DNA from: an uncultured Desulfuromonadales bacterium
GTDB lineage: Bacteria > Desulfobacterota > Desulfuromonadia > Geobacterales > Pseudopelobacteraceae
DNA length: 64,000 nt
Reading direction: 5' to 3'
Assembly (NCBI GenBank): GCA_903868145.1
Contig: CAIPTY010000100.1
Span: 1 to 64,000, forward strand
In this document: piece by piece, positions 43,709 through 52,320 of the stretch
Position numbering within the stretch: the stretch's first letter is position 1
Layout of the letters: each line of letters starts with the position of its first letter
Position numbers and translations under genes: made by a program
The notes under the pieces: model-generated
The model's input: the letters and a program-made list of their open reading frames with translations, nothing else
Databases searched by the model: none
What the model was told of the DNA's origin: nothing

Positions 43709-46074
43709 TTCTGTAGTTTTTCATCCTCACGTGACTCAGTATCAACAATCTCGACCTGTAGCGGCTTGAAGTTCTTGATATGGATATCCCTCTGGGGATA
43801 GGCTATGGCAATCCCTTCATCGGCCAGGTGCTTCTCAATCATGATCCTCAGGTCGCTGGAAATAACACGCGGATCAGCCGCGCTGTCAAGGCCGATCCAA
43901 TAGTAGAGCCCGAAGACGAGGGCATCAGCGCCGAAGTCATCAAGCGTCACCAGCGGCTCAGGTTTTTTCAGAACATCCTTGTGGAGGAATGCAGCATTGA
44001 GCAGCCGCTCCTTCACTACGGCGATATTCGACCCATATACCACCCCCACAGTGATACAGTATCTGACCTGTTGAGTGGAGTTGGTCCAGTTGGTAACATT
44101 TTTTTGAACAAAGGTATTGTTGGGAACCAGTGTCTCGATACCGGTGACATCGCGGATCGTGCTTGATCGAATTCCAATGCTGGTAACCCGGCCACGGACA
44201 CCATCAACATCAATCAGGTCACCGATGCGGAAAGGTCGTTCAGCCAGCATCATGAGGCCACTCATCAGGTTTTTCATAAGGTCCTGAATTCCAAAACCGG
44301 TTCCCAGGGCGATTGCGCCGCCCAGAAAAGCAAATGCGGTTAACGGGATTCGTACCAGATTGAGGCTTGAAAACAGCAGGATTACGAAGATCAATGCCAT
44401 TAGCCATCTTCTCGCCAGCAGGGCACCACCTTCCGGTATATCATGACGTTTCACCGCGTAGCGAAAGAGAATTTTTGTGCACTTTGAGCTTACTATCAAG
44501 CCGAGAATCAGGAGCGCCAGGGCAGAAACCACCTTGCCGATGGTCACTCCCCGTTTCCCTTTTATTTCCTTTCCATCGACGGTATATACATCTTCCGTAG
44601 CAAAGAGCTCATAACCCCAGATCCCCATGAAAAAAGTCTTCCAATTTCCAAGTTTGGCCTTGGTAACAGCGTTTTTTGTCCTTTCTGAAGATGTATCATT
44701 CAAGCTCGTAAAAACACTTTTTACCGCTGTCATCACTTTGAATCTTGACTGGAGCAGCTCTACACGGGATTTGTAGATTGAAACCAGACGATTGAGATCC
44801 TCACGATTCTGAGCAGCTCCGGGCTGCGCGATCTCAGATTCCAACTCATTCAGTTTCTGAACAGCTATATTCAGATTGAGAGAATCCGACTCCTCCTGCC
44901 TGGCAAAGGATGCAAGCGCCTGCGGAATCATCTGTTTGATACGGGATGCGCTTTCCTTGTCCTTGGTCACTTCGGCTGCATATCGCAATTCCCAGATAAC
45001 AAGTTCGAGGCGGTTCATTTCCAGCATATCGCGTAAAAGATCGATCTTGAGGCTGCTGTTCTCCAGATTCTCCTGCAAAACAAGATTTTGCAGCTGTTCA
45101 TGACGGGCACTGCCGCTTTTCTCTTTTTCTGCATTTACACGGTGTTTTGAATCTTTGGCGGTTGCCGAACCCGACAGGCGCTTTGCCGCCATGCTTTGTA
45201 ATGACTCATTCTCTGCGAGAGACTGTTCGAGTTCTCTTTCAAGCGTATTCCGTCGATCTTCAAGCCCCTTTTTTATGGTATTCAGATCCGACTCTGAAAA
45301 ACGGGAATCCCTGGAAATCTCATCAAGCGTATCGGCAAGGTATGAAAGCTCTTTCCTGGCTATCGTCAGTTCCTCTTCAGTATTCTTCTGGACTGCCTGA
45401 AATACAGCGAGTTCTGTAGCAAAAAATTTCCGATTGAGATCCAATACCAGCTTATTCCACTCGATGGTTGCAGCTTTTGCCGGGTTGGACTCCTTTTCAC
45501 TGCTTTCCAGGAGTGCCCTTGTTTTCCCTTCCAGTTTTTTCAGGTTATCTTCAGTTTTGCTCTTCTTTGCGGCGGTCGACTCGAGTGTCAGCTCTGCCTG
45601 CTTGATCTTGAGCTGTGCTCCTTGAACCTTCTCTCGAAGCCGTTCAAGAAGTAGTATTGAATACGGTGGCTTTTCTTTGGCGGTGATACCGGCCAGGACC
45701 TTTTTGTCCAGGCCAGACGGCTCGCTGTGGATGATCTCGGCGCGCTTAAGTTCGGAGAGGAGTCGCTCGTAGTTTGTAGCAATGAGGCGCAGCAGAAAAC
45801 GACGCTGCACAAGTTCGTACGTCGGAGTTCCCGGGGGCGCTCCGGTAGAAAGGCCATCGGGGGCATCGATTTTATTGAATTCAGAGCGGGCTTCCTGAAG
45901 GAGTTTACGTATCCTGCTGATGTCAGTTTCAGAGTTTGTCTGCCCGTCAGACGGAGAGACCGCGTCTGCCTTCTGTGGCAGTAAGATTTGTTGTAACGTA
46001 TTCGCCCGTAGTGGCGAGGGGACAGCATGTATTGATAAAAGAATCAGTATTCCAAATATATGCGCTCGATACAT
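43705..46074 (-). CDS. Large MscS-family channel with periplasmic coiled-coil domain
   Basis: The ATG at 46074 follows CAGGAG. The 789-residue protein has a signal peptide (about 1-25), a long coiled-coil periplasmic region (about 40-450), four or so spans (about 500-620) and the MscS core with FLGGAIALGTGFGIQDLMKNLMSGLMMLAERPFRIGDLIDVDG. It resembles MscK/MscM-type channels, which release solutes on hypo-osmotic shock. It is the only intact MscS gene in the window. Confidence 0.88.
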   Translation of the reverse strand: MYRAHIFGILILLSIHAVPSPLRANTLQQILLPQKADAVSPSDGQTNSETDISRIRKLLQEARSEFNKIDAPDGLSTGAPPGTPTYELVQRRFLLRLIATNYERLLSELKRAEIIHSEPSGLDKKVLAGITAKEKPPYSILLLERLREKVQGAQLKIKQAELTLESTAAKKSKTEDNLKKLEGKTRALLESSEKESNPAKAATIEWNKLVLDLNRKFFATELAVFQAVQKNTEEELTIARKELSYLADTLDEISRDSRFSESDLNTIKKGLEDRRNTLERELEQSLAENESLQSMAAKRLSGSATAKDSKHRVNAEKEKSGSARHEQLQNLVLQENLENSSLKIDLLRDMLEMNRLELVIWELRYAAEVTKDKESASRIKQMIPQALASFARQEESDSLNLNIAVQKLNELESEIAQPGAAQNREDLNRLVSIYKSRVELLQSRFKVMTAVKSVFTSLNDTSSERTKNAVTKAKLGNWKTFFMGIWGYELFATEDVYTVDGKEIKGKRGVTIGKVVSALALLILGLIVSSKCTKILFRYAVKRHDIPEGGALLARRWLMALIFVILLFSSLNLVRIPLTAFAFLGGAIALGTGFGIQDLMKNLMSGLMMLAERPFRIGDLIDVDGVRGRVTSIGIRSSTIRDVTGIETLVPNNTFVQKNVTNWTNSTQQVRYCITVGVVYGSNIAVVKERLLNAAFLHKDVLKKPEPLVTLDDFGADALVFGLYYWIGLDSAADPRVISSDLRIMIEKHLADEGIAIAYPQRDIHIKNFKPLQVEIVDTESREDEKLQN

Positions 46075-46138
46075 CGGGCTGTTCTCCTGTTTGCTGTGGT
46101 GCATCTAAAAGATCACTACCCGTGTCCCTGTCATTACG

Positions 46139-46780
46139 TCACGGATATACCGGCCATGCCTCGAAGCGTGCGCGGTCGGCATTATACTCCCGGACTTCGC
46201 CGCTCTCGATGTGATACACCCAGCCATGAATGGTGAGCCGTTCTTCCAGGACTGCCCGTTGGACTGAAGGGTGTGTATACAGGTTATCGATCTGGTTCAG
46301 GACATTGAATTCCGTCAGGATCGGGAGTTGCTCCTCTTCCGGCAGGTGCCGGTACTCTTTCAGCATCGCCTCACGTGCAGCCCTGCCGAATTCCATCCAG
46401 CGGGCAACTGCCGGCAAGTGTGCAACCTTGTCGGGATGCAGAATGCCCTTGACTACACCGCAGTCGGAGTGACCACAGATAATGATATGTTCGACCTGCA
46501 GGGCGGTAACCGCATATTCGATGCTTGCCGAAACCCCCACAGCTTCCTTTCGATACAGTGGAACCAGATTGCCCGGGTTGCGTTCGACGAAAAGTTGCCC
46601 CGGTCCGGTATGGGTAATCAGGGACGGAACCACGCGGGAGTCGGCGCAGGTAAGGAAGAGCGCCTTTGGGTTTTGGGCCCTGGCAAGTTTCTCAAACAAC
46701 ATCCGGCGTTTCGGAAAAACGTGCTGCTGGAACCGCGTTACTCCAGCTTTAAGGACATCAGAAAAATCTGGTTCGCTCAT
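46139..46780 (-). CDS. Beta-type carbonic anhydrase
   Basis: The 213-residue zinc enzyme hydrates CO2. Zinc ligands are Cys45 (LTCADSRV, with the Asp47/Arg49 dyad), His104 and Cys107 (CGHSDCGVVKG). It matches the plant-type beta-CA clade by length and motifs. It lies 64 bases upstream of the MscS gene on the same strand. Confidence 0.93.
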   Translation of the reverse strand: MSEPDFSDVLKAGVTRFQQHVFPKRRMLFEKLARAQNPKALFLTCADSRVVPSLITHTGPGQLFVERNPGNLVPLYRKEAVGVSASIEYAVTALQVEHIIICGHSDCGVVKGILHPDKVAHLPAVARWMEFGRAAREAMLKEYRHLPEEEQLPILTEFNVLNQIDNLYTHPSVQRAVLEERLTIHGWVYHIESGEVREYNADRARFEAWPVYP

Positions 46781-46831
46781 GCAGGTTCATTCCTCAGGCG
46801 GCAGGGGGGCTTTATTGACAAACGGGTGTAA

Positions 46832-47725
46832 TCACCAGAACGGATATTCCAGAGTTACGGCAAGTTTTCCGCGCAGGTCTTTCCTGAGTGCAAGATTCCA
46901 CTTGGTTGCGGCATTGGCGGCGCCATAGATATTGCCGATATAAAAAGGCAGCCCGATCAGGCCCGCAACACCTGCAATCGCGTAATTCTCCTGTTTAACA
47001 GCGACAATCGTACCGGCAATAAACAGCCCGTTGAGCAGCAGGGCGGTAATGCCGTCACCGTAGTGTCCCGCGTAGATGTGACCGCTGCCCGGTACAATCG
47101 CCGAAAGCATCCCCGCCACCAGAGGCGATTTATCCGGCAGTTCCTGGTGCTGCTCAAGTGTGGAAAGCGCTGTCGCTGCCTGTTTCGCCCCTGCGTCATG
47201 GGGGTATTTCTCTGCGAAGTGTTCCAGGTCGCGACGGCTGGCGGCAGTATTTCCCCGGTCGTATTCCGCCAGTACCTTGCCGAACACCGCTTTTCGCTGA
47301 TCGGCAGACGTGGGAGCGGATGCCGCTTCAGCGGCCTCGAATGCCTCTGCCGCCTGATCGGGCAGGTTGAGCCTGACCAGCGCCAACCCCTGTTGATAGG
47401 CCGCAGCAGCAGTGCGGCTTCCGGTGGGAAAACGTTTTCTGAAGGAGGCAAATGTCCGCGCCGCTGGTTCGTACTCCTCTCCCCGGTAATAGGCCATGCC
47501 GACGTTGAAGAGAGCGCTGTCGGCGAGCGGAGAATCGGGAAACAGAATCAGGAGCTTTTTGTATTCGGTGATCGCGCGGTAGTACTCCCCTTCAGCGGTA
47601 AAGGCGTCGCCAAGTTTCAACTGAACCGCATCCGTCAGGACAATGCCTGCTTCGCCTGCGGTTGCAGGCTGCACAATGCCGAGCAGTTGAACAATCAGGA
47701 TACTGGCGGCGATAATTCGTCTCAT
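46832..47725 (-). CDS. Exported TPR protein with C-terminal membrane domain
   Basis: I chose the ATG at 47725, overlapping the YidD-like stop (ATGA). The 297-residue protein has a signal peptide (about 1-24), TPR repeats (about 30-180, YbgF/BamD-like GEYYRAITEYKKLLILFPDSPLADSALFNVG) and a hydrophobic C-terminal domain with LSAIVPGSGHIYAGHYGDGITALLLNGLF. This C-terminal module is often seen next to exported YidD proteins. An envelope-assembly role is inference. Confidence 0.72.
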   Translation of the reverse strand: MRRIIAASILIVQLLGIVQPATAGEAGIVLTDAVQLKLGDAFTAEGEYYRAITEYKKLLILFPDSPLADSALFNVGMAYYRGEEYEPAARTFASFRKRFPTGSRTAAAAYQQGLALVRLNLPDQAAEAFEAAEAASAPTSADQRKAVFGKVLAEYDRGNTAASRRDLEHFAEKYPHDAGAKQAATALSTLEQHQELPDKSPLVAGMLSAIVPGSGHIYAGHYGDGITALLLNGLFIAGTIVAVKQENYAIAGVAGLIGLPFYIGNIYGAANAATKWNLALRKDLRGKLAVTLEYPFW

Positions 47726-48138
47726 TGCTCTCTCAATGCATTGCGGGATACCGGGTCGAACAGCCTGCCATTGGGGAGCGGGGCATAATCCGCATCCGGT
47801 CCCTTGAATATATTGCAGCGGGTCAGTCGGTCGGCGGTCATCATGATGCCCTGAATCGGGCCGTACTCTTTGACAGCCTGGCGGCCAAACGTGGAGCACG
47901 ACGGTGAGAAGCCGCACCGTGACCCGCTTACCGGGGAGATGACGCCCCGATAAAAATCAATGGCTCCGAGAAAAACCTGTCTGGTGACAGATGCTTCGGG
48001 AGAGGGGTGTGATGCGGCTTCGTGATGGTGCTCCTGTGAACGCGGCCCGTTCATGGTCGCCGGCGAGGCAGATGAAATAACCGGCGCCAGTAAAAGGAAC
48101 ACGAATGCATGGAGAACGGCTGGTTGCAGCGTGCGCAT
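47722..48138 (-). CDS. YidD-like protein with signal peptide
   Basis: The 138-residue protein contains a YidD domain at about 55-118 (FYRGVISPVSGSRCGFSPSCSTFG; MMTADRLTRCN). Classical YidD is about 70-85 residues, cytoplasmic, and encoded with rnpA and yidC. This one has an N-terminal signal or anchor (about 5-24) and a His-rich linker, and sits in a lipoprotein-YidD-TPR operon. It is probably a specialised paralog working outside the cytoplasm; its function is unknown. Confidence 0.82.
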   Translation of the reverse strand: MRTLQPAVLHAFVFLLLAPVISSASPATMNGPRSQEHHHEAASHPSPEASVTRQVFLGAIDFYRGVISPVSGSRCGFSPSCSTFGRQAVKEYGPIQGIMMTADRLTRCNIFKGPDADYAPLPNGRLFDPVSRNALREQ

Positions 48139-48146
48139 GCTAAAGT

Positions 48147-48371
48147 CTATTTTTCTATTTTATCGAGGATGTCCTGCTTTGCCTTCTTGTACTCTCTCTC
48201 CGTAATTGCGCCGCTGTCGTAGGCTTTCTGCAGGTCGATCATCTGCTCGCCGACCGTTCGCGTACTGGTCTGGGTGTCAATCTTTGTGCTGGTTCCACCG
48301 CCGCAGCATCCTGCCGTCAGGCTCATTACGATAACCAGCAACAGCACTTTGGCAATTCCGATCTTTTTCAT
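48147..48371 (-). CDS. Small SHOCT-domain lipoprotein
   Basis: The 74-residue protein starts with a lipoprotein signal ending in SLTAGC (Cys22) and ends in a SHOCT-type helix pair (QMIDLQKAYDSGAITEREYKKAKQDIL). SHOCT domains mediate oligomerisation. It is first in the operon with the YidD-like and TPR genes, 8 bases before the YidD-like start. A promoter lies about 42 bases upstream. Confidence 0.8.
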   Translation of the reverse strand: MKKIGIAKVLLLVIVMSLTAGCCGGGTSTKIDTQTSTRTVGEQMIDLQKAYDSGAITEREYKKAKQDILDKIEK

Positions 48372-48412
48372 ACGCCACTCCTCACAAAAATGTATGGGAT
48401 AAACACTGTCGG

Positions 48413-48441
48413 ATTAAAACGCAGAATCTGAGGATAGTCAA
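48413..48441 (-). promoter_or_regulatory. Predicted promoter of the SHOCT-YidD-TPR operon
   Basis: On the minus strand TTGACT (48441-48436) and TTTAAT (48418-48413) are 17 bases apart, upstream of the lipoprotein gene. The rest of the 217-base gap to 48588 holds no gene. Confidence 0.55.
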
Positions 48442-48588
48442 GTACTGGCTGTCTGATGGACTCGCCCGGTCAGGTTGCTGCACAACGCGCAGTCAGCTAA
48501 ATGGGGCAATATCGGAGTACAGGGGAACCCTGGTTGACCTGCAACAGCTGGGTGGCAGATGGCAAAACAGTGGAAGCCTGATCAAGTG

Positions 48589-49884
48589 TTACCTCCGGCC
48601 ATTTTGGAGAGTATAGGTCCGTTCCAGTATGTCGCAATATGAATTGAAGACTTCTTTCTTTGCAAGAATTGACATATGGTCCTCATTAAACCCCAAAACC
48701 TTTTTCGCTTCCCGTTGCGCCTGAAAATAGAGCTGGCTGCTTAGCGAGACTGTGCCGTCGTTGTATTCAGAAAAGACCGACGGACCGCCGTGGTATCCGA
48801 ATAGTAGATAATAATCAACAGCACTCCCAAGAGTCTTGCTGAAAATTGAATTCTGAAACTCACTTCCCGGCACCATGTCAATCCACGAAGGAATGGTAGC
48901 GGGAGCTATGTCTACACCGTATTTTGCTCCGGAATGGCCATGCCAGGGAGTTGATAAAGAAACAAACAACTTGATGTATTCTGATTTGTCATCAAAAACG
49001 GATTTGTTTATAAATGCTCTGGACAAGAGTCCGCCCATGGAGTGCGCCGTAACATACAACTGACTGAAATTATACTTTTGATGGAGCCTTTTTATTATGC
49101 TGTTCAAAGTGCTCGCGGAGCTTTCCAGGCTGGCGCCAGAAGGGTAGAGAAAGAACCATGGCTGATATTTATTTCTGTCCAGATGTTTAAAAAAATAGCT
49201 CCAATCTTGGGGAGAACCGCCTGCACCATTGACAAAAAGAACCGGGATTTTACCTGGATCATATGGTTCCAAAAAATAGACACCGATTCCCGTGTTAGTA
49301 ATAAAGTCAAAGAATTCCCACAACCCCCTTTTCCCATTCTCTGCTGAAAAACGCTCATCGGAAAGATCCGCGATTTCGCCGATGGCAATCGGCAATGGCT
49401 TTCTCACAAGAGTGGTGAGTTTCGGTAGTGCCTCTTTTAACCCGGTAGGAATAGTTATTTCTGCTTTTAAGGACAAACGAATGGAATAAACTTCGGCGGA
49501 ATTGTCTGTCACTATGCTGTCGGTGTGTATTCCAACCAATCCACCGTCGTCAGGTTGCAGATTGTCATTGAAATCCGTGAATGCCATAACAATGTACGTT
49601 TGATTTGTCTGAACCCTTAGAACAAATCGTCCAAAACTGTTTAGATGGGTGTAGTTATAGGGTGCAAAGGTTCCATTCTCCTCTTTGAATGCAACAACAA
49701 CGATCTTTGAAGGGTCTTGGCCATAATCGGAGACAACGCCCACAATGGCTCTTGAGGCTGCAGACTCTGCGAGATTGCGTTTTACCTGTGTCATGCAGCC
49801 AGATGAGAGAATGGTCAGCAAACCGGTTATAATGACTACGGCTGCCCTGCGCATAATAAAACTGTGACGACGTACTACTGCCAT
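48589..49884 (-). CDS. Lipase-like alpha/beta hydrolase lipoprotein
   Basis: The 431-residue protein has a lipoprotein signal ending in LTILSSGC (an internal ATG at 49854 may be the start), a beta-rich N-terminal domain (about 40-160) and an alpha/beta hydrolase domain with the oxyanion region PVLFVNGAGGSPQDWSYF and nucleophile elbow VTAHSMGGLLSR (Ser about 285). Likely His near EDHMSILAK. It should be a surface or periplasmic esterase. Base composition is more AT-rich than neighbours, a possible sign of transfer. Confidence 0.8.
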   Translation of the reverse strand: MAVVRRHSFIMRRAAVVIITGLLTILSSGCMTQVKRNLAESAASRAIVGVVSDYGQDPSKIVVVAFKEENGTFAPYNYTHLNSFGRFVLRVQTNQTYIVMAFTDFNDNLQPDDGGLVGIHTDSIVTDNSAEVYSIRLSLKAEITIPTGLKEALPKLTTLVRKPLPIAIGEIADLSDERFSAENGKRGLWEFFDFITNTGIGVYFLEPYDPGKIPVLFVNGAGGSPQDWSYFFKHLDRNKYQPWFFLYPSGASLESSASTLNSIIKRLHQKYNFSQLYVTAHSMGGLLSRAFINKSVFDDKSEYIKLFVSLSTPWHGHSGAKYGVDIAPATIPSWIDMVPGSEFQNSIFSKTLGSAVDYYLLFGYHGGPSVFSEYNDGTVSLSSQLYFQAQREAKKVLGFNEDHMSILAKKEVFNSYCDILERTYTLQNGRR

Positions 49885-49918
49885 TGTATCCTCCGTTTCA
49901 TTACAGCTGAATGAATCA

Positions 49919-49938
49919 CCCCGCCGCAGGCAGCGGGG
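49919..49938 (-). terminator. GC hairpin downstream of the His/Pro repeat gene
   Basis: CCCCGC (49919-49924) and GCGGGG (49933-49938) pair around an 8-base loop, followed by AATTC. It lies between the His/Pro repeat gene and the lipase gene, both on the minus strand. The sequence resembles a common dispersed palindrome; there is no T-tract. Confidence 0.4.
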
Positions 49939-49986
49939 AATTCGACCTTCAGAGACAACAAATGGACATGAGGCTTATGAATGAGA

Positions 49987-50487
49987 TTAACGCGGTTGCT
50001 CTACAATTTCGTAGTAAACCCCTCTGCTACCCATAAACGGCTGGTGATAAACACCACCACAGTTTTGATATGCAACGTCGTTGATATAAGTTGAGGAACA
50101 TCCGCCGGGTAATGAATAGACCGTGGTTCCATATAGGGGTGTTACCGGTTGCCGCGACGCGACAGCTGCACCGATCATGGTACCTAACGCGAGAGCGGTA
50201 ACATCAGAAACGATAGCGGCTCTGTTGTGGTGCCCTGGCCGATGAATCGGACGATGGATCGGTCGGTGGACGGGTGGATAATGAATATTGCCAGGATGTC
50301 CCGGTCGGTGGACGGGTGGGCGATGAACATTGCCAGAGTGTCCCGGACGGTGGGCAGACGGACGATTGACAGGCGGGCGGTGAACATTGCCGGGGCGACC
50401 CGGTCGGTGATCAGGCGCAGCCCAGGAGCTGACGCTGGTTGTCGCAAGTAATACGGTCATAACCAGTAGAGAGGTAAAATTTTTCAT
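49987..50487 (-). CDS. Exported His/Pro-rich repeat protein
   Basis: The 166-residue protein has a signal peptide (about 1-23), then about 65 residues of repeats such as HRPGHPGNIHYPPV and HRPIHRPIHRPGHH, then a short glycine-rich hydrophobic segment (LALGTMIGAAVASRQ) and a C-terminal domain with a Cys pair (GGCSS, NCGG). Metal binding by the His repeats is possible but unproven. Its ATG overlaps the DUF2092 stop, so it is the second gene of that operon. Confidence 0.72.
   Translation of the reverse strand: MKNFTSLLVMTVLLATTSVSSWAAPDHRPGRPGNVHRPPVNRPSAHRPGHSGNVHRPPVHRPGHPGNIHYPPVHRPIHRPIHRPGHHNRAAIVSDVTALALGTMIGAAVASRQPVTPLYGTTVYSLPGGCSSTYINDVAYQNCGGVYHQPFMGSRGVYYEIVEQPR
50260..50414 (-). 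repeat. Tandem repeats inside the His/Pro protein gene
   Basis: Starts of the unit CGGTCGGTGG recur at 50260, 50302, 50344 and 50401, giving periods of 42, 42 and 57 bases (57 = 42 + 15). All periods are multiples of 3, so unit loss or gain keeps the frame. Confidence 0.75.
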
Positions 50488-51284
50488 TTTTTGGCACCTC
50501 CGTCATCAGCTACGGCAGCTTTTGCAGTCTGATACGATATCTTCATAACTCCGGTCGGAACCTTGAATGCGAAGGCGCCTTTCGTAATGGGTACATTAAG
50601 CTTCCAGTCAGAGTACTGAAGTATGAAGCGGGGCTTATCGGGTAGTGTTGTGTATGTCATTGTCATCAGGACTGGCAACGGTTTATTACCAACTGCAATC
50701 CAGATCTGCCACTCGATTCCGTCACCCTTCAATGCCAGATGGTCACAGAGCACACCGCCGATAGTGGATTGCCCTGCCGTAAACGCGCTGGTCAGATCAG
50801 CGGTGATATAAGCATATGGATCGCTTGTGAGAATGTCACTGAAAGCAGTGTGAATACCGGCCTTTTCCATGGCAAATGGGAACAGTTCATCCAGGGTTGC
50901 CGGTGTTGCTGTTACGGCGTACATCTTGTCTTTGGGAGAATAGCTTGTCATGTTTTTACCATCAAAATAAAATTCGTTCGGCTTGCTGTCGCTTTTGGTG
51001 ATGGCCTTAAGCCCGTTCGGGCGTTTGAGCGTCACTTTGGTGTGAGAGAAAAAATTGAGCAGTTGGCCCTTTACTGAAGTCTCAACCATGGTACTGGCTG
51101 TAAAAGTCATTGTTTTTGCGTCGGCCAGATAGGCACTCATATTTTCCAGCAGATCAAGAGCCTTCTGCTCAATAGCTGGATTGGCGACTTTTTCTGCGGC
51201 GATCTCCGCTGCGTTTACAATCACACTTGACAAGAGAAGCACACTCACAGACACGGCGATTACAATCTTTGTCGGCAAAATCAT
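50484..51284 (-). CDS. DUF2092 exported protein
   Basis: The 266-residue protein has a signal peptide (about 1-25) and a DUF2092 domain with the features LLENMSAYLADAKTMTFTAST, RPNGLKAI, FYFDGKNMTSYSPKDKMYA and CDHLALKGDGIEWQIWIAVGNKPLPVLM. The fold is related to lipoprotein carriers (LolA-like); its role is unknown. AGGAGGTTTAAAC precedes the ATG. Likely operon with the His/Pro repeat gene. Confidence 0.8.
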   Translation of the reverse strand: MILPTKIVIAVSVSVLLLSSVIVNAAEIAAEKVANPAIEQKALDLLENMSAYLADAKTMTFTASTMVETSVKGQLLNFFSHTKVTLKRPNGLKAITKSDSKPNEFYFDGKNMTSYSPKDKMYAVTATPATLDELFPFAMEKAGIHTAFSDILTSDPYAYITADLTSAFTAGQSTIGGVLCDHLALKGDGIEWQIWIAVGNKPLPVLMTMTYTTLPDKPRFILQYSDWKLNVPITKGAFAFKVPTGVMKISYQTAKAAVADDGGAKK

Positions 51285-51335
51285 GTTTAAACCTCCTGTG
51301 GAAAATTTAGAATTCTCGTTCGCTCCCGAGCCGAT

Positions 51336-51412
51336 TTTATAGGTGACTTTATGACCGTTTCAGCCTAGCAGATAATCAGAGAATATTTGACGCGCAACTC
51401 ACCATTTTGGGC
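51336..51412 (-). promoter_or_regulatory. Promoter region of the DUF2092 operon with a CCATTTTGGG element
   Basis: On the minus strand a good -10 box TATAAA sits at 51341-51336 with no clear -35. At 51400-51412 the element CACCATTTTGGGC resembles the palindrome ACCCATTTTGGGT at 52103-52115 near the regulator gene. A -10 without -35 plus an upstream element suggests an activator, perhaps the regulator at 51476. Confidence 0.35.
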
Positions 51413-51475
51413 AGTTGCCGAGGGAGAGGAGTTGTAAAGCGAGGTCTTTGGTATTAGCTTTTAAAAAACGGACAT

Positions 51476-52003
51476 CTATTTGGAACTATCTGCATCCGCT
51501 CTCTTTTTTAACACTTCATTCATCTGTGCACAGAGAGTTCTGAATTCCTCGAAAAGTCGCAGATTAAAATCAGGGACAAAACGTTCCGAAACCTTCATAT
51601 TCATTGTGTATGAGCGGGATGAAACTCTGTCTACATATCCCATTTGTTCCAGTTCGGAGAATTTACGGCGTACTGTCTCGCGGGGGATCCCGGTCGCCTC
51701 ACTGATGGAAAAAGGGTTACACGCCAGAATCTTAACTTTATCCCTGACATTTTCACGGGTTTTATCAACAGTTGTATCTGGAACAAGACGCCCTTGCCTG
51801 ACGTGCAGGGCAACCATATGATGGGCAATCTCTCCCAGCACAATAGCCAGTGTTATATCGCCATTAAATTCTGTGTAAATGGTATTGAGGTACCTCAACA
51901 AAAAGTCGTTGAGGAGCAATGTGACCTCGGTTTGGTGTTGTTTGTAGAGGTCGGCGTTGGATTTTGAAATGGAGCTTAAGGACGACAGTAAATGATCACG
52001 CAT
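51476..52003 (-). CDS. Winged-helix transcriptional regulator
   Basis: The 175-residue protein has a helical N-terminal half (about 1-80) and a winged-helix motif (FSISEATGIPRETVRRKFSELEQMGYVDR, about 98-126) like the CRP/GntR type, then a helical C-terminal tail. I recognise no ligand domain. Location between the DUF2092 operon and the VWA gene makes both possible targets. Confidence 0.7.
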   Translation of the reverse strand: MRDHLLSSLSSISKSNADLYKQHQTEVTLLLNDFLLRYLNTIYTEFNGDITLAIVLGEIAHHMVALHVRQGRLVPDTTVDKTRENVRDKVKILACNPFSISEATGIPRETVRRKFSELEQMGYVDRVSSRSYTMNMKVSERFVPDFNLRLFEEFRTLCAQMNEVLKKRADADSSK

Positions 52004-52102
52004 ACGTACCCCTGTATTTTTTAAAAGGAGATGATTTACCTCAATTTGCGAACCCTAAACAGTATGTCCAGGGGCACACTAATATGTTTTTTATGCACAA
52101 TA

Positions 52103-52115
52103 ACCCATTTTGGGT
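52103..52115. promoter_or_regulatory. Perfect palindrome ACCCATTTTGGGT, possible operator
   Basis: Five-base arms ACCCA and TGGGT around TTT, about 100 bases upstream of the regulator start. A similar half-conserved copy is upstream of the DUF2092 operon at 51400-51412. Confidence 0.35.
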
Positions 52116-52236
52116 ACTCGTAGAATAATTTTTTTAAACAGTTCTGGTAGGATTCATTAATCAGGTTTGACGGGAGATTCTGAATTGGCTGCAATTGTCA
52201 GTCTGCGGCATTTTTTCACCATACACCACAAATACG

Positions 52237-52265
52237 TTGTAGTATCGGATGTACATCGCTACATT
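52237..52265 (+). promoter_or_regulatory. Predicted promoter of the VWA/OmpA gene
   Basis: TTGTAG at 52237-52242 and TACATT at 52260-52265 are 17 bases apart, giving a leader of about 50 bases to the ATG at 52321. Confidence 0.5.
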
Positions 52266-52320
52266 AGGTGTCATATTGGCTCAGTTTAGTCGGCTATCGA
52301 ATAAACAAAAGGAGAATTTC

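Larger units (their letters stand above)
52004..52320. other. Divergent intergenic region of regulator and VWA gene
   Basis: About 317 bases, AT-rich, without a gene. It contains the palindrome at 52103-52115 and a plus-strand promoter at 52237-52265. Confidence 0.6.

Noticed and set aside
50260-50414. Repeats as a CRISPR array
   Set aside because: The units are contiguous, imperfect and in frame inside a secreted protein gene; there are no unique spacers and no cas genes.
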